The notes below the pieces were generated by a model. It was given only the letters and a program-made list of their open reading frames with translations, was not told the DNA's origin and searched no databases. A stretch of 64,000 bases of DNA, taken from the NCBI GenBank assembly GCA_018389105.1, contig JACATO010000970.1, positions 377,001 to 441,000 on the forward strand, read 5' to 3'. Shown piece by piece: positions 13,072-27,100 of this stretch (position 1 is the stretch's first letter; each line of letters opens with the position of its first letter). This DNA comes from Nautilus pompilius. Its lineage: Eukaryota > Mollusca > Cephalopoda > Nautilida > Nautilidae. Position numbers and translations under genes: made by a program.

Positions 13072-13170
13072 CTTACAACTAAACTAAACCCCCTTTTTAA
13101 TAGAAGAAATTGTATTCACTTTCATTATTATTCAAAATTAAATAACCTAATAATCAGAGAGATTAGAGAT

Positions 13171-13225
13171 CACCAGATGGCCGGGTAGGCGTCTGGATGG
13201 AGTTTCTACGAGAAACGTGGTCTCG
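13171..13225 (+). other. TUBGCP6: Candidate non-coding first exon of TUBGCP6
   Basis: The first coding exon is preceded directly by an acceptor (TTGTTGCAG ending 14935), so an untranslated exon must lie upstream. A strong donor, TCTCG/GTAAGC, at 13225 in the CpG-rich block is a good candidate; the 5' limit is unknown. A rival donor, AATG/GTAAAT, lies at 14458 just after a TATA box. Confidence 0.35.
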
Positions 13226-13737
13226 GTAAGCGACTGCGCGGCGATAACTTGGCTTTGAAGTCACTTACATTAGTACCTTTTCTGCCGTATGTGTGTATAT
13301 TGGCCATGCCCCGGGTATACGGGCCGTCGTCGCCGCCCGCACTCATCTACCCCGCCACTCTCGAGGGGGGTGGTGGCATGGTACGGCTTCACGCCGTCCC
13401 TCGGAATCTACTGCGCAGTTTAGTCTCAGTTCACTTTAAAAAGCTTGCTCACGCCGTGGCGGGAAGTACACGGCCCCGTTCGCACGCTAGACTCCCCTGC
13501 GAACTATGAGACGACCGCGAAAAGGCTAAAAAAATAAAAAAGATTTCATCGAGAGAGAGAGAGAGAGTAAATAAAGAGTCCAGTCGTCTTCTGCTACGAC
13601 GGCGCCGACTGCGGAAAGTGTTCTGATTTCCCATTGGGTCGCCAGATTTGGTTTTGTAAAACCAACAGCGATTGGATAAAATACTTGCCTTTAAACCATC
13701 CGTCGTTCCCTATTTAGAAAGCCGCTGTGTAATTAAA

Positions 13738-13983
13738 TTTGGATAATCCTATAAATAATTTCATAAATAATAAATAAAAAATAATAATAATAATAATAAT
13801 AAAACATCTACGGTTTCCTGCTTTGACAAATTTCTGGTATATATATATATATATATAAGAGTTAGTGAGGACTTTAAGTAATGAATTGTTTTAAAATAAA
13901 TCTTGTGAAAAATTAGCGAAAATAATTTGAAAATCTTATTTATTTATTTACTTTAAAAAATAAATAAATAAATAAATAAATAA
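13738..13983. repeat. Low-complexity cluster: (AAT)n, (TA)n, (AAAT)n
   Basis: Three adjacent microsatellites in the divergent promoter region: AAT repeats near 13,775-13,800, a TA run at 13,838-13,857, and AAAT/TTTA runs near 13,938-13,983. The TTTA run and the later AAAT run could form a hairpin. Confidence 0.85.
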
Positions 13984-14423
13984 GCTAAAAAGTATCAGAA
14001 TGAATTACTGTGCAAATAAATAATTAAAACAACAACAAACGCGGTCGCTATTTGTAATACCAGTACAGTACCAAGATCCTTGGTAGAACTCTTTGTCGTT
14101 TTTTTTTTTTTTAAATAAACACAAAACAAAAACAAACAACAACAAAAACAAAGGTTATTAATTGTTTTCATTATTATTAGAATTGTTTACTTCTCGTTAC
14201 AACTTTAAACAACTTTAAACAACAACGCTGTTTTGCGGATCGCGTGAGGACTTGGAATAGAGCGGAGAGTCAGGGTGTCGCGAGTCGAGTACCACATGGG
14301 AGTAATGGCGGAAAAATCAACTCCGGCGGGGATGTATTTTCTATTTCGGAACTAGATTGCTATTGGGGATTGGGGGGGGTTTGATATGCTATCTGCCACG
14401 ATGATCGGAAGCTTTTACTTCGG

Positions 14424-14433
14424 TATATAAAAG
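14424..14433 (+). promoter_or_regulatory. Candidate TATA box
   Basis: TATATAAAAG in a GC-richer context, followed 15 bases later by a perfect CRE palindrome. Spacing would place a start near 14,455, just before donor-like AATG/GTAAAT and 480 bases before the TUBGCP6 coding-exon acceptor. Confidence 0.35.
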
Positions 14434-14447
14434 AGCGGGTAGGTGAC

Positions 14448-14455
14448 TGACGTCA
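14448..14455. promoter_or_regulatory. Candidate CRE site
   Basis: Perfect TGACGTCA palindrome, the CREB/ATF consensus, in the divergent promoter region near the TATA-like element. Sequence match only. Confidence 0.35.
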
Positions 14456-14940
14456 ATGGTAAATAAGTGTTAGCGGGTTTCGCTGGAGAACAGGGGTAAC
14501 AATGGCTTAGTTTCGCAACAACGATTTATTCAAACTTGTTATTTAAAATACAACCCCCCCCACCCCTTTTTTCTTTCTTCTTTCTAAATTAAATTTACAA
14601 AGTGTATACAGAAGAGTAGATGGAATATTGTTAAACTAATATTCTATTTTAATTGCTACTTAAAATCTTTGGATCAGTCCTTTTGAATTACCTTGACTAC
14701 GGCATTCACAGAGACGGGGATAATCGCAAAGCTTAGGTTGCCTCAGTTTGTGAATTAAAACAGTTTTCTGTTAGAGCTTTTCGAAACTTTTAAGTAATAA
14801 TAAAGTTTTACTGTTTCGCCTGTTCGCTTACACATACGCTCACACATTTTTTTTTTTCCTCTTCTTTTTCCGCAAACATCAAAACAGACGTAGCGTTTTG
14901 AATGTCAGACTTATAGTTATGATGCTTTGTTGCAGATTCA

Positions 14941-15125
14941 ATGGAATGCGAAGAAGGATCTAGCGAAAGTATCATCTTACTGTTTAAGCATTTGTGTAAT
15001 CTTTATTTTGAACAATGCAGAACAACTTATCTGCATAAATCTAAATGTGCCGAGGAGAAGCTGAAGAAACATCTGCAGAGAAAGGCTTATGATGCACTTT
15101 TTGGTTACTTGACAAGTGAAAGGAA
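14941..15125 (+). CDS. TUBGCP6: TUBGCP6 exon 1 (first coding)
   Basis: Starts at the only ATG after acceptor TTGTTGCAG (14935). Encodes MECEEGSSESIILLFKHLCN and a basic helix. Donor GAA/GTAAGT, phase 2. Confidence 0.88.
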
Positions 15126-18100
15126 GTAAGTGTTGGTATGCCTATATACAAATTATGTTTAATTATTTTTCTTGTGGTAGTGTCTGTTGACTGCTGTACA
15201 GAGAAAGCTAAATATTTTGCTGAAGGGCTGAAGGTTGCACCCTACCTACAAGTTGATGTGAAGTTGTTTGTTATTAGGTTAGAAGAATAACTAAGATAAG
15301 GTTGGTCAAACTGCATTAAAGCAGCAAAGCAATTATACACTACTAACTGACATTTTAAAAATCCCAATTTCAGTAGCATAGATGTATTTAAAAATTGCTT
15401 TGACTAGGGTTTACATCAATCACATGTACATAAAGCAGGAATTCTTATTTTACACTGCAGAGATGTATCCTAAATACTTAAGGAGAATACTTTAGCACCA
15501 CTGCTTTTTTCTCTCTTTTTTTATATGCTTTATTCTAGAAAAAAGGATGTTAAGTTGATCGGTTTGAACAAGCAAATAGAAAGACTTTTATCTTGGATTC
15601 TGGTGTTGAATCAACAAAGGAAGACTGAAACAGCTTCAAGACTAGAGCAGCAGCTGGAACTAATTACTGAAAAAGAGAAGCATGAAGGTAGACAACAAGA
15701 AAACTAATTTTTGTTACTGTTATGCATCTGATTATTATATTGTTTTTGAAATCAACTTTTTGCTTCAATTAAGTCTCTTATTCATGGCATTATTACCAAC
15801 ACCCATCTGCTGTGTGACATCTATTAAAGCAAGACTAGTCCACACATTAATACTAATTATAGCTAAAATAACACATTACTAATTATGAAAAAAATATGAA
15901 ATGATTAATTGTTGTAAATGTTACTTCAGCCATTTTCATCTAAGCTCAAAGTAAAAGTTGAACAGGTGATGTACAGCACTATACACAACTATAATGCAGC
16001 TGAAGTTTGTAGTCATTGTCTTAGAAGAAAAAACCCATTATTTAGTTGATACTGGAAGCATAATGTTAATATGTTCCAGTACTTTTCTTACTACTAATGT
16101 GAATAAATGTTAGCTCATACTATGCTTTTGTATAAATAATAATGGACAGGCAAATGGAAATGGCACCTAAAACAATTCCAGGTGAAACTAGGCTGTTCAT
16201 TACTGTTTATAAAGCTAGTTATTTTCAATGGAAAATTGTTGAGGAAATTGAAGTTACATGGGGTAGAGTTCAAATAACCATTTATAGATTAAAATTAATT
16301 GGCTCGGCCATGAACTTAAACAACTGAGGAAGAAAGAGGAAAACCATGGAACTGGGAGAAGTTGCTGGTTCAGAAGTCTAAAGTAAATTCTTGACAGGTA
16401 GCCCATTAACCTCTGACAAAAATTTCTCTGCAACAGTTAGCATTTCAACATCCACCACCAAAAGATGGTTAAGAGAGGTTTGATTGACTGGCTAAAGCAA
16501 CTTTAGTGGGCTAAACAACATCAGAACTATATCTTGGAATGATGCATTGTGATCAGATGAGAGCTGGTTTGAAATACTTGTTTTTAAGCAATGACATTGT
16601 TAGAAAAAGCCAGAGTAAAGAATAAAGAGAGCTGCATTTACTCTTCCATTAAGCATGGAGGTGAACACATGAAAATATTTGTGGGTGGTTTGCTGAAAAG
16701 AAGATAAAAATTTATGGCATTCTCACAAAAGATTGAGATCACAATATACTTGCAACACTATTCAATTCTATCAAGAACATGTGATGGGTTTATACTGCAG
16801 CAAAATAATGTCCTGGAGCATGTTGGAAAGTTCAGTATACAATATAATATCTTGCTAAAAAAGAATCAGAAGAACTTTTTAAAATCTGGCACTATCATTC
16901 TAGGTCTGGACCCTATTAAACATATGTGGGATGAACTAGATGAAAGAGTCAAGGAAAAAGGTACAAATATTGTCAGTCAGTTATGGAACTACTTGAAAGA
17001 GGAATGGGGACTACTGGCAAGAATACTTTTAAGAGTACTGAACAAGATGCTTAAAATATGCACAGCAATTATTCATATGAAAGGTGGCTATTTTGATGAA
17101 AAAGGCTTGAATTGATAATGTTACAATTAATGGTTTATATGTTCTGATACATGGTTCACTTGATCTTTTTCATGTTTTTGCAGAGAATAATGCATTTTCA
17201 TTAACCAGATAACACTTTTCTTTTGGTAAATTCTTAATTTTGAATGCCAGTGTATGTACAGTGAGGTGCCATATTAATTTGGCCTAACCAAAATGAGTTT
17301 ATCTGACCAAAATTTACATATTTTAGGTTTGATTACGTACATGTTGGATGGCTAGGTGTATAGATAACCAGTGTATAGTATCACTATACTGACAACATGT
17401 GGAGCTAACAATATTTTTCTGTTTGATGTCATGTTATAGGCCATTCAGAATATGGTCGGTAATATTTCAAGCTTCAAGGTGAATGTTGTTGCTGCAACAG
17501 AACAACCTGAAAGGCCTTTGCATTGACATTATGACAATAACCTATCATTACTTGCTGTGTCCAAACTTACAGTTAAGATTTTTCTGATGACCCTGCTCAT
17601 GCAACAGAAATTAGCCAGAGAATGATCCAACTTCATCTCTTCCAACTTGGCTACAGAGGGTGTATAGCAAATAAGAAACCCCTTATGTCCAATATAAATA
17701 AAATACTTTGAAGTTTGGCAAGACCCCTTCAGTATTGGTGGCCATGGAATTTTTGATAGGTCCATGTTTCAGCAATTCACATTTGGTGGGCATACTTGGA
17801 TTTGGAAAAGACCTAATGAATTCCTTTAACCCTAATTTATTCAGCCCATGGATGGTAATGTCATGGTATAAGCTATAGTTTGGCATGGAAGAAGGACAGA
17901 ATTGGTGTTTGTTGAAGTATGTCTTAATTTTGCTTTCCTGGTTATCTCAAAGCTCTGATATGAATCCAATATAGCTTCTGTAGGAACATTTGGATCAACA
18001 TCTGGAAGCAACTTGTCCATGTTCTACCAGTATGATGAAATCTGTTATATAAGGGAACCTGGACCAGACTGTGATACAAAGTCTTGTTGATTCAGTGCTA

Positions 18101-21100
18101 TACAGAGTAGAGGAACTTGCTGAAAGAAGATGGATGATCATGTACTAACATAAAGAATTTCACTCAGTTGTTTATCTTTATTTGTTGTTTTCCTCATTGA
18201 ACTAACATTCTGTAGTGACAACAGGCTACCAGATTATTATGGCAGGGTACTGTATGTGTCCACACAAACAACCTCTCTCTCTCTCTCTCTGCTAATATTT
18301 AGAGTACATTGTGTATTGTCATTTGTGATTATTATTTCAAAGCAGATGGAAATCCAGAAGTATCAAATCATTTTTTTTTCTTTTTTGCAGGCTGTAAGAT
18401 TGACGTTGAAGCTGTTTTGAGGTTTCTCCTGTGTCTAACTGACTCTGGCCAACAGGAGAAGGATGTTTGTCTAGGTTATCCCAAAAGACTACCAGATGTT
18501 TGGAAGCAGGTTAGTTTCAAAGTTTTGTGGTCTGCCATAAGATTCCAAAAGCAATCTGTATTTTTCACAAATATATTTGTTAATTTCTCATCATCTCAAC
18601 TTAACTTTTATTTCCAATTTAAAAAAAAAATTCTCTTTCTATATACTAAATGCTCACAACTATTTGTATATTTTTTACTTATTTCTGAGATACTATTTGC
18701 ATTTAAAATGTTGCACATATGCAAGCATTCACACATTTTATTAGCTCAAACAAAATACCTTTTCTCTTGTAAAATATTTGTTGCCTCTATGAACATATTC
18801 TCTTTAAAGTTATGAAAAACTAAAGATTAAATGCACAAGTAGATTAAACTAATCTGTTTCAAACCACAGACAACTTGTACAGTTGACAAAGGATGCAGCT
18901 AACTCCCTTGGAGACTTATTTGTATGTGGATTTTTGTGACTAAATTGAAGTTCACTGTTCAGAAAATAACATCTTTATATGATGATCAGTTATTGATTAT
19001 CAAAATGTTTATGTATATGTTGAAAACACTCTTTATGTTGTAGTGTGTTTATCCAAGCATGGATAGCTGTTGAATTTGTAGAAATAAAGGTAGAAATATT
19101 TTGTTTTGATAGCTGATGTTTGAATTTTTTTTATTTTTTAAAGAATCAAAGAATTTGATTTATACAGTATCTTTTTTTTTTTAAAAAGGCTAATAAAAAG
19201 TATTGATGTAGCAAGGTTTATATTCTAACCCAATCAATGATGAAGAGGGGGGAAAGAAATAACTAATTAATATAATAAAACATAAAATGTCTATTTATGC
19301 AAATAAAATCCATAAGTTATGGAATTGTATTGTTGATGGGCACTATGTTGAACTGAACATTATTTTGCTTTTATTAGCTCTTGAAATCAATTTTTTTTTA
19401 AAATCCAACTTCCTGTCTTTAGAATATCCTGGTGTTAGTGAATGGTTGGTTTTATTTGCTGTTAGTGATAAAAGGTCATGATTTTTCAGGTTGTGTAGAA
19501 TGCATAAAATATTTGTCACTGTAGTTGCTTGGACTATAGATTGGTCAGAAATAGACATTTTTAACAATTATTTTGATGCAGAAGAATTACAACAACAAGT
19601 CTAACGTACACTGTTTATTTAAATCTATCTGCAGGAAACTAGAACCGCTTTTCCGCTGGTCAGTCCGGAGTATCGATTGTCCACCCAAGCAGTATCGACA
19701 AAAGAAGCGAGCTTTGCGTATTACTCTCACTATCCAAGGTAAGCTGTTATCTAAGTAGAAAAGAAAAAAAAATTAAATAGATAATGGAAGATAAATGTGA
19801 CTGATAAGTAGATCGCATCTTGATGCTTAACATATGGTGGTGTTCTAGATTGAACTAGTTTTCGTTGTTTTGTGCTTCAAGATTTTCAGTTCACTGTCGC
19901 ATTAAAAAGGTTTTTTCTAGCACCAGTCAGCAGTTTGCATGTCAGTTCATGCTTAACACACACACACACAGCTGTTCCAACTAACTTTTGTGCAGAAACA
20001 GCGATCCATAATTTGTCTGTCCATCGTTCATACTGAGGCAAAAGTCTTGAAGGAACTATGCCTGTGATGATTAGTACAAACAGAAACAAAAACAAATACA
20101 TTTTTGCTAGTAACGCACTAAACTGAGCCAATGGCAGAGGATATCTTCCTTGAGATCCCACAAAAATTGGCCACTAGTCAATTCAGACTCGTACACTCAG
20201 AGTCCAGTGATGACAAACAGTGTGGCTCACTGTCAGAAACTAAAATGAGGGCTCACATATTTGATATGATTTGACTTTGAAATGATTCGTGTACTAGTGA
20301 TTCAAGAGTGTACTTTAGCAAAATATTTTTTCCCTAACCATTTCCCACTCGCAGTGAGCATCAATAAACAGGTTATTTGGCATTAATATTGATCTTTGAG
20401 ATAATGGTGTTTAAATTAGATTAGGTAATGCTACATCCATGACATCCTAGAGGTGTACTGACATTAACAAGATACCATTAACTAGGAGTTTGTAATGTTG
20501 GTATAAATACATAAAAAAAGTTTTAAAAATCAGACATTTTAAAAAATTTTTCTAGCTGAAACTTACATGATATGAAGTTATGTACAAAGCTCCTTTTTAT
20601 ATTTTATTGTAGTAATAGTATTGTTTCTCAAAGAATATCGACCAAGAAAAAAAAAAAAAACAAATAGTTGTAGCACCTAAAAGTTGTCAATTGTTTCAGA
20701 AGCTTCTAAACTTTGCCTCTAGTTTTTTGCTTTTGTGTGTATGCTTGGACTTGTGTATTATTACTTTGGTTTGTATCATGTCTCTCTTAATGTTTTATGT
20801 TTTTTTAGAAACTACTTGCCACTTACTATGCAGTTCTCTGTTAATTACATATATACTGACTTTGCATAATATTCTCAGTTAATATAAACTTTCTTGTTAT
20901 TGTGCCAATCACAGCTGATTTCAAAGAAAAGCATGTTTATTGGAGCTGCTTTACCTCTGACATGGCAATAGATGGGTTTCTCTGTGACATTGGTCTTTGA
21001 CTTTGATATTTTGTGCTAAACATTTAAACTCAGCTATAACTATATGCAAATGAATGTAAAGTAATGCTGCCAATGTACTGAACATTTTAAAACAATTTTT

Positions 21101-24100
21101 TTTTTTTTTAATGTCTGTGATGAATGGCCATTATTTGGTCAGAAAAAAGTGGTTGATGAAATGTCTATGAAATACAAGTAGGACTTGCCAGGAAGTTTGA
21201 TGAATGCTAATCGTGTTCGTTATTGTTATCTTGTCAGAACACATTTTGTAAAGTTTAAACCAATACTTTGTGTATCAATTATGCACAGAAAAACACATAG
21301 TATGTCTTTTAGTTTCAAGATTGCCAATTTCTACTGTTTGCTCATTGCCATGATTGGTACCAGAGCTAGTGATTCCGAAGAAAGTTTTTATGGTTATTAA
21401 TTTGGTGATTTGCAACAGCAGACTTGTTTTCAGGAAGAAGTTGATTCAGAAACAAATGCACTCATCCCCTCACATAATGGACCTTTGCTTAACAAATTTT
21501 CACTACAATGAAGGGTTTTATTTTATTTGCCACTTAATGAAGAATTTGTTTGCTACAATGAAGGGTAAGAAAGATGAGACTGACACATTTTAAATCTTGT
21601 GCGCCAACTGCTCCTGCAACACACATTGTTCTGTTCTCACTCATGTCTGTGTGGTCAACATAGTCCCAGAGCATTAGTTTACATGGTATCTTTGTTCTAC
21701 ATGCATCACCTTCCGTAGCTAAGCAGCTTTCTTACAAAGTTTTGCAACCGCATCCAATAAATATGGCCGTCCATCCCAGTGAAAAGGAAAGCCATAACAC
21801 TCAAGACAAACCTGGAGATTGTGTAAAGGAAAGAAATAGGAGAGAAAACATCTGTTGTTGCCCGGGCATTTGGCACGGTGGAGTCAACCATCACTACCAT
21901 CATGAAAAACAAAGTGGTGAAGAGGATAGCACAAACTTTGGTGACTGTTGGTTCATTCCATAACATCACAAGAGTAGAGATTGGATAATGGAGTAAATGG
22001 AGAAGATATTGAACATATAGATTGAAGATCAAAGTGCCCACCATTGCTTTCTCTCTCCTCTAGCATCATTCAAGAGAAGGCATGTGTTATATGGAAGGCT
22101 CTTAAGAAGAGTGTGGTGTGCAAGAGGAGGAAGCATCAATGTCTACAGGACAAAAGCAGCCTGCTGAAAAATTTGTTGCTAGCTGTGGTTGGCAAGGTCA
22201 TTTTCGCAAACATAATTTGCATTCGATAAAGCTGACTAGAGAAGCTGCCAGTGCAGACATTGATGCTGTCCAACAGTATCTTTAAGAGCTGAAAAAAATT
22301 TATAAAGGATGGTGGCCATGCACCAGAGGAAGTGTTTAATTTTGATGAGATGAGTTAATTTGAAGAGATTATTGGAATTTACTTTCAAATCCCAGACTGA
22401 GAAGTCTGCTCCGGGATTTAAAGCAGCAAAGGATCGTTTAGCACATGTTCTTGCTGTTAATGCAAGTGGTGATTATAAGTTAAAACTGTGCCTTATCTAC
22501 CATCTGAAAAACCTAGGGCACTGAAAGGCTTATCAAAGGAAGGACTTCCAGTTTACTAGAGTCTAATAATAAGGCTTGGATGATGGGAAGCATATGTTAC
22601 AATTATATGAAGGGATATATTTAACTTGCAATTGAGTGATAATGCTCTTGGTCACCTTGAGTGCATCCTTGATGTATATAGCAACATTAGAGTGGTAATT
22701 TTGCCATCTAACACTACAAGCATACTGCAGCCTATGGACCCAAGGTGTGATTTTGACATTTAAGGGGTATTATTTGTGTTGTGTGCTGTGTCATGTGATT
22801 CGTGAAATGGATAAAGATGATTTGCTATCACTTGTTGCGATATGGAAAAAATACACCATAAAGGATATCAGCTGCTTGAGATGAAGTGAAGCAAACAACG
22901 ATGAATGGTTTTTGGTGGAAGTTATGGCCTGAAGCAGTGAACAATTTCAAAGGCTTCCCCAATGTAACCAGGATCAAGAACAACATTGTTTCCCTGGCAA
23001 ATGAAGCAGGCATCAATAGTGTCAATGTGGACGGAGTTTAAGAGGTTCTTACATCATGTGCTAAGGAACTTATAATGGAAAACATTCAAGAGTTAACAAA
23101 GGAGCAGGCTGCAGCTGAACTGGAAGATGAAAGTGAAGATTGCTCAAGAAATCTAAGTGTGAAAGTATTAAAAGATTTCTTTTGTAAACTAGAAGAAGCT
23201 TTTGCAATTTGCCAGGAAAACGATCCTGAAATGGAATCTAACATAAGGGTTGTGTGGCATAGAGCAAAAAATTTACTGTTATTATGAGTTGTATGAAGAA
23301 AAGTGGTGAAAATTAAAACCGTCTTCTTTCGATGTGTTCTTTAAACTGTCAACATCTGCCTCCACTGAACCAGAGCCCACTGCCTCATCGCCTGACTCAG
23401 TCTCCACCATCACCACCACCAACACAAACTAGGATGTACATCATCTGCCCACCCCTCACACCTATTTCTTGTGCGGAAACGTATGCTTTGTAATTGTGAA
23501 GTGTTATGTATAAATTCTACACCGTTTTTGTGCACACGTTTTCTTTGTATTTGTGATAAATATAACGTAGTGTGAAATTAAAATCAACATTTTGATCGTT
23601 TCTTTTTTCTTTTGAGCTTAGATTACTAAAAATCTTAGCACTAAGAATCGCTCCTGCATGACAAATTTTTACACAATAAAAGGTTTTATAGAAACCTGAC
23701 CCCTTTGTTATGTGAGGGAAGAGTGTACATATAATAGAAACAAAATTTATACATGCACAAAGGATGGCATCTTGTAAAACATTTGTAAGCATGTGAATGC
23801 AGCTGAAGTACCAATCCAAAAGTCTTATTGTCATAACCTTAGTTTCATGATTTTTTTTCTGTACAGAGAACATTACAATGAGTGGTTTGTTTGCTACTTG
23901 CAATACCATTTTGGATTAGTAAAATACCAAGATGGAAATTCTAACAGTTGATGTTGTTTTGGAGTCTTAAATTTGTCATAACGGTGCTACAACTTGGCTA
24001 GAAACTACTGATGTACTTCCAAATCTGAACCATGCAAGAGCATTAAAATAGCTGACAGTTTCTTTTTTTTTTTAATATACATTTTTACATTACAATAACC

Positions 24101-27100
24101 AATCCTGTGTAACTTTAAATGTTTTCTTGACTCTTTCTGTTTATTTGTACTCTCACCCAATGATACTTGGCTGATCAGTTGGATTACTGCAGAATCTTTC
24201 CAATCTGCATCCAGATCTTTACTCTTTGCATTGGTTTCGATTAACATATATTTAAAAAAAAAAAATGAACAAATGAAATAATTGAGTTTTATTTTGACCT
24301 TTACCATATTTAGACAAAGGCTCTGACCTACATGTAGCACCTGTTTCATCCAAAATGTCATTTCAGCATGACATGCATACTCCTTCCCAACAGAGCTTAT
24401 TTCCTTAGACTCTGATAGCTAAACATTACTTTGTGCAGGATGAAGGAATCTAAAAATAGCATACATTTATTATGTTTTTTTGTTTATTTCTAAGGCTGTT
24501 ATATTTATTTTAGGTCTCTATTTGAGAAAAGCGGTCTTGACTGTACAGAAAACTGGCAGAAGGTAAATAAAGTAACTCATAGGTGTCAGTTTAAAAGGTC
24601 TGGAAGTTTTTCTACTCGTTGAGCATCTCTGGTCAACCCCAATCTCTACCACAACTAGTTATGCTACCTTTTCCAACATCCTTAAATCTCTAGCAAGCAG
24701 AAAGAACTGACATCCTTTGTAATTTCACCTTCATGAAAATACTTTTAAATTTTTTATACAGTCAGTATTTAAAATTTATTTATTTTTTTTTTACTGTGGT
24801 TTATGGTAACTTGCGCATGTACCTTTGATGTTAGTGCTAAGAAGCTGCTGGTGTAGGTGTGATTCAGCCTAGCGGGGGATGAAATAGAATGTCCAAAGCT
24901 CTTAACATTAAACAAGCAGAACATGAACTTGGAGTGCAATCACCATGCTATGTAAAAGACAAAAATAAGATACTTCTTGGTGTTTTCTTACACTGAGACA
25001 GCTGCAAATGAAGATGTGCAGACTCTGAAGCTTTATGTCCTGTTGTTTGAGAAAGTTAGTAAATAACATTTTGCCACAAGTGCACTTGACTGTTTACAGA
25101 AGTATATTTTATAACAGGAATTTGACTTTTTACACTTTTTTTTATGATAACCCCCTCCCAGCAAATGAATCTAAAAACAAAACAAAAAAAATAAAAAGAT
25201 GCTGAAAACAGACTTTTTTGTTTGAAGTGAAAAGGAAAACTTATCTTAATGCTGTTAGCAGAAATAATCTCTAAGTAAGTAATTTTATTGTAAATGGGGG
25301 TATGTATGATTTAGATATTGTATTACTGCTGATGTGGTACATGTGATATTACAGGATGAGCAATAAGTCATAACAGACATCTGACACCATTATGTTTGTT
25401 CTCTGTTGTGTAGGTGCTGATGGTTGGTTTGGAGATATTCCAGAAGTATGGAAAAGTGGCAGACTGAGCAATGTTGAGCTACAGTTGAATTTTAATTACA
25501 GAAATTCAGTAATTAATAGACAAAGAACCTTTATGAAAAAATGTCAATTATATTTTTTATGTATAAAAAAAAACAGTATTGGGATATGTTACTGCCTTTT
25601 GCATATCTGAAAATGTAAAGAATGGTCTTGAAGTGGTAGGTCAAAGTCTATGAGAAAAAAATTGCAAATTTTTGACAATCTTATTCATCATTTTCAATAT
25701 GGCAGCCATATGCCTGGTGTAATTTTTAATAAAGTGAGTGTATGCATATAATCTATCTTATACAAATAAATAACAGTGAGAATGATGTATATCTGTGGGC
25801 TTTTGAAATAAAATCTCATTACAAAGTTCCATGACTTATTGGCCATCCTGTGTAAGGAGTTACACTGACTTAAGTACAAATGAGCAACTATAAGAAGATG
25901 GTATTTTTGTCTCTGTTATAAAAGTGCTTGTGTTGTTGCTTATGAAGTAAAGGCTAGAAACATGGATGATACAATCTTTAATTAATCTAAGGAGGAGAAA
26001 GAAAAATTAAAGAAAGGAATTGGCAAATGGATATCGTGGAGTTTATTCATTGTAAAGGATAAGAATTTAACTAATGAAAAAATTAAGTTATTTTAAAGCA
26101 TTTTTTTTAAAAAAAACCAAGTTAGTTAGGTAAAAATGAAGCTGGTATCATTTACAGTAATTACAAAACTTAATGCTTGATAGAAAGCAAAGAGAGTGAC
26201 ATTTAGTTTGGTGTTAAGATTGAGAAAATGGGCTCTGAAGTGATTTATTTTCTTTTTTTTTCAGATATTCACATTGACTCCTGGGAATGGTTTGTCTGAA
26301 AATGGGATGTTTAATGTTCAGGTGAGTGGCTTGTGAAGAGAGTCTGCACCAGCAACTGCGAAATGGTATAAATATCTTTTAAAAGAAGCTGGAGAATGAT
26401 TCAACTAGGGGCTAGGAAGCAGAAATCCAATTTTGCATTTCCACACATGCACATGCACATTTTGTCTTGTTTATTTTGGTAATTAGAAAAGCTTTTTTTT
26501 AGTTCCTGGTCAAAATTTTGTTCTCTCCTATTTTGATTATTGCAGTTTGTCTTTGTCAAAGTTGACCTTGCTTTAATTTTCTTTGCAGGGTTGCTTGCAG
26601 GATGAGCACGAGATGATATCAAGGTTGTCTCTGTTTGGTGCTCTTGTCTGTACCCAAGTGAAATCTCTGGATATAAAGCTTGACTTTCCAGAGCTGGAAA
26701 ACAGAAATAATCCAAGGTAAGCAAGGCTCTAGTTCCTGCTAAAAATTGTGCATTTACAAGGATAACTTTTCTGGGAGATTTTGTGGACTGATTGTCTTAT
26801 GTTGTTAAAATCTTTATTGTGACTAATTTTCTTTTTCAGTTCCAAGGACTTAATGTTGCCAAGACAACTAGTCTCGCCATTAGTAAGTACAAATAGACAG
26901 CTGTAACGGAACTCCCTAAACAACAGCTGTGGCCCTTAGTCTTGTTTATCATATACATAACTCCACCCTTTTTCTGTCTTTTTTTACAAAAAATTATAAA
27001 TATTTGCTGCTGGTTGGTTAATTAAAACCCCTTGTCCACTAATACCTTATTTTGAAGAAAGATTATGTAAATTAACCTGGTCACTAAGGTATCAACCACT

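Larger units (their letters stand above)
13072..14935. promoter_or_regulatory. Head-to-head promoter region, NCKIPSD/TUBGCP6
   Basis: 1.9 kb between the two divergent start codons. CpG dinucleotides are dense at about 13,165-13,720 and 14,220-14,480 and scarce in most of the rest of the window, as expected of an unmethylated promoter in a genome whose gene bodies lose CpG. Between them lies low-complexity DNA. A shared bidirectional promoter is inferred from layout. Confidence 0.6.

Noticed and set aside
13249-13634. Open frames in the CpG-rich promoter block, considered as a missing SH3 exon or a small gene
   Set aside because: No SH3 motif (ALYDF or similar) on either strand. GC-rich DNA has fewer stops by chance.
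18309-18815. 168-codon frame over TUBGCP6 exon 3
   Set aside because: Only 18,391-18,509 is exonic. The rest is read-through into AT-rich introns.
19886-20161. 91-codon minus-strand frame with a hydrophobic stretch resembling a signal peptide
   Set aside because: Antisense in an intron, no splice or homology support, and hydrophobic runs are common in T-rich sequence.
25392-25610. Exon-like stretch in TUBGCP6 intron 5
   Set aside because: In the phase required by exon 5 it hits a stop after 17 codons, and exons 5 and 6 join without it.
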